A stretch of 64,000 bases of DNA, from the NCBI GenBank assembly GCA_031308135.1, contig JAHLJT010009436.1:163731681-163795680 (forward strand). Direction: 5' to 3'. This document shows positions 54,841 to 64,000 of this stretch, one piece after another. The number at the start of each line of letters is the position of its first letter. The first letter of the stretch is position 1. The position numbers and the translations under genes are program-made. Origin of the DNA: Acheta domesticus (taxonomy: Eukaryota > Arthropoda > Insecta > Orthoptera > Gryllidae). The notes beneath the pieces were generated by a model that was not told where the DNA came from, ran no database searches, and worked only from the letters and a program-made list of their open reading frames with translations.

Positions 54841-55080
54841 TGTGGAATGGGATCGGGTGTCGGATCTTAAGAGACCTGAAAGATTCCCCGAGTGTTTTTT
54901 GTCGTTCGATGCCTCGAGAACGAGTAGATTTTTGTCGCGCGTTTTTCGGCAGTTACGTGTGGTTTAATGGAGCAAAGTATTATATGATAACCTGAAAAAT
55001 TAGGTATATATTTTTTAATTGTTGATGTTCACGTTTGTTTAAATGGTCGATTTTTCTTCATTGTATATCAATCTATGTAA
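54841..55080. other. No feature recognised
   Basis: Becomes AT-rich, without features. Confidence 0.4.
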
Positions 55081-55150
55081 CGGTGATGGCTAGGGTGTCA
55101 ACCGCTCTGCACTGAACGAAAGGTTGTGGGTTTAATTCCCACATTAGTCA
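55081..55150 (+). mobile_element. tRNA-like sequence, probably a SINE head
   Basis: TGGCTAGGGTGTC (55086-55098) is A-box-like and GGTTTAATTCC is B-box-like. The T-arm GTGGG-TTTAATT-CCCAC pairs perfectly. The acceptor stem does not close and no anticodon arm is convincing. A diverged tRNA pseudogene or the head of a further SINE family are both possible. Confidence 0.5.
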
Positions 55151-55910
55151 TTTGATGTTTTCTTGATGACGGTCTGGAGGGTAATGCATTGGAAAGACGA
55201 CTTTAATGGTTTCTTAGCAATCTGCCTATTTTTTAGTTGCTAAAAAGGGACATGAACTGCAGCACAAAATGGTTGTTTGTTCGTCTCAGAAGTATAGAAG
55301 AAATAAACAATCGGTGAAATAGTTGGTCACCCAAAACGAAGCTGCAATCTGCTTCAAACAAGAGTCACTACTCTCACTTATAAAAATACTCTGACATCAC
55401 CAAAATCACAGAATACAACGAAGACATTTTCTCTGATTGTAATAATGATTTTCAGTTTTGAATATGCATATGCTCCTGCTTTATCTTATATGCAATATTC
55501 TTTAAACAGAGGGAAATTAGACATCGCGTATATACTTTTTCTCTTCACAAAGTAATAATTTTACGAAATTAAAGAGATGGCTAACGTATTTAACAGATGG
55601 AGAATGTAACTACTTATAATGCATCACAGACACAAACGCAAGGGAAACAAAATATTCATTATTATTACTTTGACTTAACAAAAGAAATATTTATTACTTT
55701 ATTAACAATTTATTAATGTCAGTGCTGCTTGTTCATATCTGCTGGAAAAGATAATTATTAGAAGAAAAAAATCAAATTGAAATTTAATTCAAAATCACCC
55801 CCACTGCTTTTAAGTACTTAATTCCAACAACAACAACCATGAATATTTTGAATTCCTTTCCCGACATCACTCGCAGTAGTTCTTAAATATTGATAAACAT
55901 AGCGAGAGTC
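55151..55910. other. AT-rich, no feature recognised
   Basis: AT-rich sequence without identifiable features. Confidence 0.5.
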
Positions 55911-56300
55911 GTGCCGGAGGCGCATCTCGGTTGTTCTTGACGCTAATTAGACGGAACCAATTCCCTCCCGTAATTGCCCTGCAACAGACAGAGCCAGCAG
56001 AAGCGTGGGTGCGCGGAGCGTTTTGCCCAAGAACCCCTGCGATTAGGGTTGCACCGCAGGAGTGGGCGGGGCGGGGGCGGGGACGAAATCCATTTCCGAA
56101 ACGCTAAAAGCCTCCTGCGCAGCGCTCCCCGCCGCGCGGCCATGCTCATTGTGCGCCCTCGACATTTCGAAGCGGTGGGGGCGGCGGTGGGGGCGGTGGC
56201 TGCGGTGGCGGAGGCGGGTTGCGGTCGCCGCCGCGGTGGGAGGGGGGAGGCGGCCTCCGAGGAGTCGGAACTGGTGGAGGAAGATCTCCGGATGATAGCG
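55911..56300. other. CpG-rich block
   Basis: CpG-rich DNA with G-rich runs near 56055-56250, passing directly into a GGT repeat. No decisive promoter motif. Confidence 0.5.
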
Positions 56301-56840
56301 ATGGTGGTGGTTGCGGTGGATGGTGGCGGTGATGGGAATGGTGACGGGGACAAGAATGGTCGTGGTGATGAGGTTGGTGTGGTAATAGTGGTGGTGGTGG
56401 TGTCGTTGGTGATGGTGATGGTTGTGGTGGTGGAGGGTGGTGGTGGTGTTGTGGTGGTGATGTTGTGGTTATGGTGATGATGATGTGATGGTGGTGATGT
56501 TGATATTGTGGTGGTGGTGATTGTAGTGGTGGTGGTGTGTGTTAGTGTTGTGGTGATGTGGTGGTGGGGTGGTGGTGGTGGTGTAGTTTTGGGGTGGTGG
56601 TGGTGTAGTTTTGGGGTGATGGTGGTGATGATGGTGTTGGTGTAGTGGTGGGGTGGTGGTGGTGGTGGTGGAAGTGGTGTAGTGGTGGGGTGGTGGTGGT
56701 GGTGGTGGTATAGTGGTGAGGTGGTGGTGGTGGTGATGGTGGTATAGTGGTGGGGTGGTGGTTTTGGTGTCGTGGTGGTAGTGAGAATGATAGTGCTGAT
56801 GTAATAATGGTGATGGTTAGTGGTAATGGTGATGGTTTTA
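56300..56840 (+). repeat. (GGT)n-rich interrupted repeat
   Basis: About 540 bp of GGT, GAT and GTT triplets with longer units such as GTGGTGTAGTTTTGGG (twice near 56580-56620) and GGGGTGGTGG. The minus-strand 319-codon frame (Thr/His/Pro) spans it and is an artefact. Confidence 0.9.
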
Positions 56841-57612
56841 GTGAAGTTGTGAACTTCGCGTCTTAAGTCCTCGGTAGGTAGTGGCAGTGCAAGTATGGTC
56901 ATATGACGGTTTTTTAGATATAATATCCTTCAACTCCGAAATGGTGGGTAGCGAATTCGTGATGAGAGTGCCTCAAACGATGTTGCAAATGGAGAATTGG
57001 TGCGTAGAGGAAGCGTCGAGATTATTGACATTGGTCGTACTGATGTAAAAGAAGTTAGAGTAACGTTTGTGACGGAGGAAACAATAGTGGCTACGACTTG
57101 ATCTCTATCAATAAAGCCTGGATGCGTAATTCCAGTTGTCGGTCGGAGAGGAAATTAATAAGAGAAAACATTGCATGAATGGGTATAATGACTAATGTCT
57201 TTTTACACTATCAAAGTTGGAGAGATTAAATTTTACATCTTGTATCAGATGAAATATTTAATTGAAAGTAATGTAATATTAATAATGAATAAGAAATTAT
57301 GATTCTTTGATTAGAAATTAAATTGATTTTGACCGAATTTAACATATAAGACTAAAAAAGAGATGTCAAAAGTTTTAATAGTTGCGAAACTGAATTGCAG
57401 ACTGGGGAAACAAAAGTGGTAAACACACATATGTCAAAACATTTCTCTTTCTTTGGCTGGTTATAGATTTGCAAAATACTGCTTGTACAATTGAATACGA
57501 TTGTAAGGTAATGGCTACATTGTTTAGGAATATTCCGTGTAATTTATGAGAGGTATACTGGAAAATGTGACCAGGAGGGAGTATTTTGTCCTCCTTTTCC
57601 TACACCGAAAGG
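56841..57612. other. AT-rich, no feature recognised
   Basis: AT-rich sequence without identifiable features. Confidence 0.5.
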
Positions 57613-57650
57613 CAGTGGTTATCAAAGAGTGTGCCACTTCACAGGAGTTG
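57613..57650 (+). mobile_element. hAT-like terminal remnant
   Basis: CAGTGGTTATCAAAGAGTGT resembles the CAGTGGTTCTCAAAGTGTG type of hAT terminus that I recall. GTGTGCCATTCCATAGCA near 63630 is similar to the following GTGTGCCACTTCACAGGA. No opposite end is found, so this may be a fragment or a chance match. Confidence 0.3.
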
Positions 57651-57880
57651 GCTGCATAATTACACGGATATGCTGGAAATATTAGTAAGAAAATATAATC
57701 ATAAAACAGGCTTAATGCACTAAATATTTTAGAAATAATATTTATTAACGTTGAGTCTCAATGACTACCCAGCAATTTCAAACTAACCAATTAACAATGT
57801 AAAGTAAATAATTTCAATGCAGACGGGTTTGTTCTATTCCACGAGAGTTCCGCAAGGACACAAGAGCGTGTCGCAGCCGA
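57651..57880. other. AT-rich, no feature recognised
   Basis: Short AT-rich stretch without features. Confidence 0.4.
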
Positions 57881-58760
57881 AAAGAACTCCCCCCAGGCGC
57901 CGCTTGAGAGGAGGTGATCACGCCGGTGCGGCGGGCGCTTGTGTTGGCCGAACTGCGATACAAGTGGCTGTTGGCGGTGGGGGCGCGAGAGAGCGGGGCG
58001 AGAGCAGTTGCGGTGCGGCGCGGCGGTGGGGGCGGGGAGAGGGCGAGGACAGGGCCAGGAGAAGTTAGGGTGCGACGGTGGGAGTGAAGGCGGGGGCGAG
58101 GGCGCGGGCGATCGCGGGGGCAGGAGCAGTTGCAGTGCGGCGGCGGGGGCGAGGGCGTTGGCGTTGGCTTTGGCGAAGGTGTAGGAGAGGGTGGGGACGG
58201 GGCGAGGGCGGGGCGAGGGCGGGGCGAGGGCGGGGCGAGGGCGGGGCGAGGGCGGGGCGAGGGCGTTGGCGTTGGCTTTGGCGAAGGTGTAGGAGAGGGT
58301 GGGGACGGGGCGAGGGCGGGGCGAGGGCGGGGCGAGGGCGGGGCGAGGGCGGGGCGAGGCGGGGCGAGGGCGGGGCGAGGGCGGGGCGAGGACCAGGACG
58401 GAGGCGTGGGCGATGGAGAGGGCGAGGGCGCGGGCAGGAGCAGTTGCGGTGCGGCCTCGGGGGCGAGGGCGTGGGCGAAGGCGGGGGCGAGGGCGGTTGT
58501 GCTCCGGAAGGGGGCGGTCGTTGTCGTACGGGGGCGGCGCTGGAAGCGCGGCCTGGCGGGGCCCTGCGGCGACCGAGAGTGCCGATATCGGCGGCCCCCA
58601 CGGCCTCGATTAGCGCTTTGAATGGCCCCGCCACCGCCGCCGCCGCCGCCAGGAATCAGGGCGCGCCCGCCTGCGCCCGCGGTCGCCTCTCTCCAAAGCC
58701 GCCCCGCCCACGCCGTGCCTTCCTGCCCCTCGGGTGCTCTCGCAAAGCGGTGACCTTGTT
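57881..58760. other. CpG/G-rich block
   Basis: A GC-rich island encloses the minisatellite listed next. Its flanks are complex CpG-rich DNA with a (GCC)n patch near 58635. Frames open on both strands (up to 327 codons) are compositional. Confidence 0.55.
58148..58395 (+). repeat. 11-bp minisatellite with higher-order duplication
   Basis: GGGGCGAGGGC units occur in two runs. Each run is preceded by an almost identical 57-bp leader containing GTTGGCGTTGGCTTTGGCGA (about 58153 and 58264). The leader-plus-run module is therefore duplicated, at a distance of about 110 bp. Confidence 0.9.
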
Positions 58761-59558
58761 GCTCGTGGAACACGATACGTAAGGTCCTGTAGAACATTTC
58801 AATTCAGGACGACCCGAAACGGGTTAATGTCCTTCAGTAGATTTCGAGCGACAGACAGTTCCATTCATTGCGTCATTTTAATGCACATCGTTCCAGAAAA
58901 GATCAATTTCCACGGGGCCATTTCGACTGCATCGGCAAATTCTGTAAAACAATTCAGTATATGGGGTCTCAAAAATGATGAATTTAGTACGGATGATTTA
59001 GATATCAGTTCTGTAGAACAAGATCGAGAATAAAAGAATGCTTTCCGCATGTGGCTATTGCGTTTTACGGTTTAGCATTGTTACCCGTGACTATGAAGAG
59101 GCGTCTCCTGCAGGCATGCTGAAACGCTTGTATCTTCTTTTGCCAGCAGTGTGCAATAGCATTTGCTGAATATGTAGTTCATGGATGGAACTTCAAGACC
59201 GCTAACTGCGTAATTACATCTAGAACGATTTTGCGAATCGAACTCGTTGTGCATCAGTGACACAACATTCAGGGTTACTTTTTCCATAAACGTAAGTCAG
59301 ATCGATCCTAAGTACTTGTTATTCGTGTGCATTTTCTTTGGGAAATTGTGTATACATTTTTAACAACAAAAGTGGGTTTTTCGGCGGGAGACAGGTTCAC
59401 GGAGGCAGCCAATGCTGTTGGAAGTCTTTACCAGTTTGGTCCATGGCGATGTTTTTGATTAGATTTGGATTGTGCGAAATAGTTAATAAATTTGCTGATA
59501 TCTGAATACTTTTTCGGTTATCAAATAATAACTCATTGCAAAGACATCATTGTAATGA
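58761..59558. other. No feature recognised
   Basis: Mixed composition. A 99-codon plus frame (58734-59033) has no domain I recognise. Confidence 0.45.
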
Positions 59559-59618
59559 AGGTATAAAAGTAATCGTGCTATGAACCTCAGAGCCGTGTTT
59601 TGAAAAGTCGTTAAATTA
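59559..59618 (+). repeat. Dispersed repeat fragment, related to 33946-34004
   Basis: GGTATAAAAGTAATCGTGCT, TGAACCTCA and TGAAAAGTCGTTAAATTA match the other fragment. The family is unknown. Confidence 0.7.
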
Positions 59619-59825
59619 TTAATACTCTCGTTAATTTTTTTATTTTTTAATTTTAAAATTTTATATTTTTACGTTTATATTTTTCAGTGAATTCTGCAAT
59701 AATTACTCATTTATTTATGAAAATAATATCTGTTAGAAAAGCAGTTCAAAAAATAAATTTATTTTGTGTTTGTGTGATTATTAGTGAGATTAATTATCTT
59801 TCTTTGTTACAGGTGCGTATCATTC

Positions 59826-59885
59826 TTGACCTCTAACGTCCTGTGGCTTTGTGGTTAAGCAGCCAGTCTGACCATGTGAGTATGA
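59826..59885 (+). mobile_element. Possible tRNA-derived SINE head fragment
   Basis: TGGCTTTGTGGTTAAGC (about 59843-59859) is A-box-like. No B box follows at the expected distance, so the call is weak. Confidence 0.3.
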
Positions 59886-61540
59886 AAAAAATGAAGAAGC
59901 AAAACATAGTGTTCAAATTAATTAACATGCATCTTGATTATTTTTGCTAAAGTACAGAACATTTGCATTGTCCAAAGATTTAAAATTAATAGAAATAATA
60001 TCGTAAAAATAATAAAATATGTAGTGAAACAATTTCTAATATTTCAAGTTGATGAATATGCTAGTACACATATATAATAGACTAAATGATATACGATCTG
60101 TAGTTTATATTTGGAAGAACTTCTGAAATGAATTGATAAAACTGTAATTATTTATCACGCCGTTAACTGATTCTCTCTCTTCACAATGAACCTGAATTTT
60201 TTAATGTCATTTCCGTAACTTTCACTTTTGCTGATATTCCTACACTTTTATTTTTTTCTGATTTAACTGCTGATGAAATTTTATTTATTTTCGAGCAGTG
60301 GGAAGTTGCTTTCTTACAACATAAATATGTGCCTTTCAGAAAAATGCTAACCTGATTTCTCACGCGACCATATTTGTGAAAAACTGGGTATTTTAAGTGT
60401 AGATGGCACGTCAATCTTTTAGAACCGATTTCTCTTTCTTTTTGAGAAACGGTTAAGGAGATTTAGCGAATGCGCGCATGCACAGCGTCGCCTGTGTGGT
60501 TTGAAACCGTGAGGCAGTAGGAGACGTCTCAATCGGCTCTCCAGCTACTAACACGCTTAGAGCACGCAAGAGCTGATCCGCCTAGTATTACTCGCGCAAC
60601 TTTCCTTGAACGATGGATCGGAGATATGCTGGTGGAGTGGGGGTATTAGTTACAAATCGGCCATTAGATTTTAAGAAGCAATGCCAATCTCTGGAGAATC
60701 AGTCTTCGCAGCTTTCTCAATAATTCGCGCTCTAACTTTCTCAGAAGTTCGAGGTATCTCCTATGATGGATCTTCATTTGCATCGGTCATTTCTTTATGT
60801 GATTTTGGAGAAAATCGCGGACAGAAGTTCTCGTCTTCAACAGAAAATAGTTTCTATTTTGCAGACGTGAAGATGTGTTTGGAATGTTGCAATCAGTGCT
60901 CGCTGCGAGCTTTTGCCGTCATCTGTTTATTGTGCCAGAGAGGGGGAAGGTCATCGTTAAAGATATGTTGCGCGATTAATACATAGGAGTGGGGAAGGGA
61001 ATGGCTGCAATCTTTTGCCGCGGCAGCCTCTTCAGCCACTGGGAAATATTTCGTGCTCATTTTTGTGGCACAACAATGTTTAGGTCGGTCTGGAATTACA
61101 TCAACCAAGACGCTGTTTTGAAAGGAGCATGACGAGAATTAACAAAACAGTAGCAATTTTAAAATGAAGGGTGGACATGTGGATACATCCAAAGGATTGT
61201 AGACCGTTCTCATTTATTCTGTGATTCATTTGTTACTTTGTATTTACATACGCAAAGGTCATACAATGAGGTAGTTGAAATACCGTTTGTACCACTTTGG
61301 GTACAGAATCAAATATTCAAATATCAAAATATCATTGGATATTTCGTTCATGAAAAGCAACCCGTTTCGTGAAGACAAGAGCCTTTGACAAGTTTCTAGA
61401 TAATTCTATGAGTTAATGATGTTGAAATTTTTTGACAAGAATCCCTCGAGGTAGCACAAGAAAAATTAATGTTCCTGACGACCAAGAGAATGTTCTAAAT
61501 TATTATGTATTTACGACTTTTGGAAGTTCAGTAATACTTC
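59886..61540. other. No feature recognised
   Basis: AT-rich to average composition. A 101-codon plus frame (60681-60986) is Cys/Ser-rich with no domain I recognise. Confidence 0.45.
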
Positions 61541-62030
61541 CGTCTCCGATAGGTAGTCTCCCTCTGACCTCTTCCCCAACTCACTCCATTCTGCTGATGT
61601 CATAGCGCCTCTTTCCCCTCCATTCCATTCCATTCCAGGCCCCACTCCCTGTACATCACGCTTTCACTGGCTAGCTTTCCTATCACCTGCGCAATCCACT
61701 TCATAATTCTCAGCCCCTGCTTGCCGCTTCTACACTGCACCACAATTCACATACATAACGGGCTACAGAAGCAGCATTTCGTCCCTCTAAACACTTCCCG
61801 CAGCGTACAGCCGGCCCAGCACTCCACGTTCCACAATTGCACTCCCTTGCCCCTCCATTTAATTCTCAGACCTTTCACTCACTCGCCCCTCCTCCCCTTG
61901 CCCCCTTCGCTTTGCCCCACATACTCACGCATACCACTCATGCTCTCTCACACTTGACATACCATCCCGCGCTCTACCTCAGCGCCTATTCTATACCCCA
62001 TCCTCTCTTTTTCACCCCCAGCTTCCATTC
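61541..62030 (+). other. C/T-rich sequence leading into a satellite
   Basis: Pyrimidine-enriched plus strand, with a short CATTC run near 61621-61638. No coding signal. Confidence 0.5.
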
Positions 62031-62925
62031 CACTCTCGCCCCCTTTAAGACCTGTCTCCGCCTCCTCAAACTCCTTCGCTGTCCCCCACCCCGTGTTGCT
62101 CAAGTCTCCGTTCCCCACCCTCATCCCCGCCTCCCGCCCCCGTTCCACCTCTTGAGCGCCGCAGCACCCCCTCCATTCCACTTTTGTCCCCTTTAACTCC
62201 CGTCCCCGCCCTCTCCTTGTCCCCCACCCTGCGCTGCTTAAGTCTCTGTCCCCTGCCCCCGCCCCGTCCCACATCTTGAGCGGCGCAGCGCCCCCTCCAT
62301 TCCACTTTTTGTCCCCTTTAACTCCCGTCCCCGCCCTCTCCTTGTCCCCCACCCTGCGCTGCTTAAGTCTCTGTCCCCTGCCCCCGCCCCGTCCCACATC
62401 TTGAGCGGCGCAGCGCCCCCTCCATTCCACTTTTGTCCCCTTTAACTCCCGTCCCCGCCCTCTCGTTGTCCCCCACCCTGCGCTGCTTAAGTCTCTGCCC
62501 CCGCCCCGTCCCACATCTTGAGCGGCGCAGCGCCCCCTCCATTCCACTTTTGTCCCCTTTAACTCCCGTCCCCGCCCTCTCGTTGTCCCCCACCCTGCGC
62601 TGCTTAAGTCTCTGTCCCCTGTCCCCGCCCCCGTCCCACATCTTGAGCGGCGCAGCGCCCCCTCCATTCCACTTTTTGTCCCCTTTAACTCCCGTCCCCA
62701 CCCTCTCGTTGTCCCCCACCCTGCGCTGCTCACGTCTCTGTCCCCCACCCCCACTCCCGCCCTCGCCCCCGGCCCACCTCTTGAGCGGCGCAGCGCCCCC
62801 TCCATTCCACTTTTGTCCCCTTTAACTCCCGTCCCCACCTCTCGTTGTCCCCCACCCTGCGCTGCTCAAGTCTCTGTCTCCCGCCCCCGCCCCCGGCCCA
62901 CCTCTTGAGCGGCGCGGTGCGGCGC
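62031..62925 (+). repeat. Satellite-like tandem repeat, unit about 120 bp
   Basis: CTTGAGCGGCGCAGCGCCCC recurs at 62151 (variant), 62275, 62400, 62517, 62642 and 62780, and as a divergent copy at 62904. Spacings are 124, 125, 117, 125, 138 and 124 bp. Each unit continues through CCTCCATTCCACTTT, GTCCCCTTTAACTCCCGTCC, TTGTCCCCCACCCTGCGCTG and AAGTCTCTG. Central units are nearly identical and the outer ones diverged. Minus-strand frames up to 296 codons are repeat artefacts. Confidence 0.97.
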
Positions 62926-63310
62926 GCACGGGCAATATCTCGCGTGCGAGGTAATGGAGCGGGGGCGGTTGCTTCATCACCGGCTGGAATTTAATAGCTC
63001 CCTCCCGCGCCGCCCCGTCCCGCCCCTCCCCCTCTCGGGCGGCCTCGTCGCCTCGTTAGCGGGGGCAGGCACTGGAATGTCCAGCTGCCTTTGTGACCCG
63101 TCGCGCGCTCTCCCCGCCGCCCCCGCCGCCCCCGCCGCCCCCTCGGCTGCCCTCCGATGACCCGGAGTCTTCTCGTCTCGCGAAGGAACGGGTTTGCGTT
63201 CCGCTTCCCTGCCGCTCCTTGTCGCCCCGGAGAAGCGGCGGCGTCGTGGAACGGGCGGCGAATTTCGCACGGCGTCGCTTTCGGTCGAATAGTTTCCCCC
63301 CAGGGGGCTC
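62926..63310. other. CpG-dense block beyond the satellite
   Basis: Complex CpG-rich DNA with a (CCCCGCCGC)n patch near 63113-63140. It follows the pyrimidine-rich satellite directly, the same arrangement seen elsewhere in the window. Confidence 0.55.
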
Positions 63311-63587
63311 GCAGAGTCGCGGAATTATTAAATGTAGGAGAGGTGAAGTTCACCTCAAATGCAGTCCTGGTGGAGAGAGGCTGCAAGAATGAAACTTACA
63401 AAACACAAAAGTGGAGGTATATCTAGGAAGAACGTATAATTTTTGGGAAGTTTATTTTTTCTCCTTCCTGAATTGGAACCAACAATAGGAAGTCCGTAAT
63501 TGAGAAAATATGAAAAAAATCCCTTTTGGGCGACAAAGAAAGGCATCTGTGAAGAGCGTATGGCATACTCCAAATGCTAGACTAGAC
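63311..63587. other. AT-rich, no feature recognised
   Basis: Sequence falling from CpG-rich to AT-rich, with no feature. Confidence 0.4.
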
Positions 63588-63949
63588 TAAAGGGGTTGGC
63601 AAACTAACCATTGCGAGAAAGTGTGTGCCATTCCATAGCACCACTAGTTTATTGATTACCAAACACTCATACATACGAGAACAAAAGTATTTCACGTAGA
63701 TTTTCAGAAAGTAATATTTCTAGAAATATCATATATTTCTGACACCAAATAAGCGAAATCAGCTCATTATTTAATACAATTTTACAAGACCTTTTATAAA
63801 TTGCTGATTTTTTTATGCCAAACTTTGTTTAAAGAAAAATTGTTATCTCCAATTTTGTAGTTTTCAAAGGCTCACGTTGTTTTGGCATTTTCGAAAAAAT
63901 GGAGCTGTTGCCAAAATGAGACTGGCTCCAAATGTTTTGCCATCCCTTA
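63588..63949. mobile_element. Possible hAT-like TIR element
   Basis: TAAAGGGGTTGGCAAAC at the left resembles the reverse complement of the right end, TAAGGGATGGCAAAACA. Ends of the GGGGTTGGCAAAC type are familiar from hAT elements. No clean 8-bp duplication is seen and the interior is AT-rich and non-coding. Confidence 0.35.
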
Positions 63950-64000
63950 TTATATATGTGTAGAAAATTTAAAGAAAAAAATTGGAGCGGTGTTTGAGAA
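63950..64000. other. AT-rich window edge
   Basis: The last 51 bases are AT-rich and cannot be classified. Confidence 0.3.

Noticed and set aside
55081..55150. Candidate tRNA gene on the plus strand
   Set aside because: Only the T-arm folds well; acceptor and anticodon arms are not convincing.
55943..56902. 319-codon minus-strand Thr/His-rich frame
   Set aside because: Translation of a GGT-rich repeat.
57814..58797. 327-codon minus-strand and 234-codon plus-strand frames
   Set aside because: Both come from an 11-bp G-rich minisatellite and its GC-rich flanks.
61948..62838. 296-codon minus-strand frame with repeated MEGALRRSR-type units
   Set aside because: It is the 120-bp satellite read through; period and variation follow the DNA unit, and parallel frames are open.
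2043..63310. CRISPR arrays among the tandem repeats
   Set aside because: Repeats have no unique spacers of regular length, no cas genes are present, and the DNA looks eukaryotic.

Overview
The window looks like nuclear DNA of an animal, most likely an arthropod. I infer this from an AT-rich background broken by short CpG-dense islands, abundant microsatellites and minisatellites, tRNA-derived SINEs with A and B boxes, and several short terminal-inverted-repeat (TIR) transposons. Two of those TIR ends (CAGGGTGAGTCACG and GGGCCGTCCATAAATTACGT) resemble repeats I remember from insect genomes. That is recollection, not a search, and I cannot name the species. I see no credible protein-coding gene, no rRNA and no intact tRNA gene. 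Every open frame above about 140 codons lies in repetitive or strongly purine/pyrimidine- or GC-biased DNA, is usually open in several frames at once, and has low-complexity translation (RERG, HPSLTATR, poly-Pro, poly-Ser/Leu). Intronic or intergenic sequence is the best overall description; isolated short exons cannot be excluded without transcripts.

Layout. 1-5340: a SINE, a CpG block and a 1.2-kb purine-rich minisatellite array. 5.3-10.6 kb: AT-rich DNA with two inverted SINE-B copies, two SINE-A copies and a hAT-like element with a perfect 8-bp target duplication. 10.6-19.3 kb: tandem repeats, pyrimidine-rich arrays and a CpG region with a small cluster of promoter-like motifs. 19.3-26 kb: an AT-rich stretch with almost nothing recognisable. 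26-35.5 kb: CT-, GA- and G-rich tracts, each touching a CpG block, together with SINEs, a MITE built from TCAGTGA motifs (two copies), a local duplication carrying a MITE in only one copy, and a CpG island with an E2F-like palindrome. 35.5-43 kb: a SINE, a small hairpin, a piggyBac-like MITE at TTAA, a tandem duplication full of AACATCGATGTT palindromes, two AAT microsatellites and a 1.23-kb foldback element. 43-64 kb: alternating AT-rich DNA and CpG/minisatellite islands, another inverted-repeat element with a smaller TIR element inside it, and a satellite with units of about 120 bp.

Nothing here works together as a gene system. The coherent themes are two SINE families (called SINE-A and SINE-B here, provisional labels), at least six non-autonomous TIR or foldback elements, and a recurrent architecture in which strand-asymmetric purine or pyrimidine minisatellites abut CpG-dense blocks.
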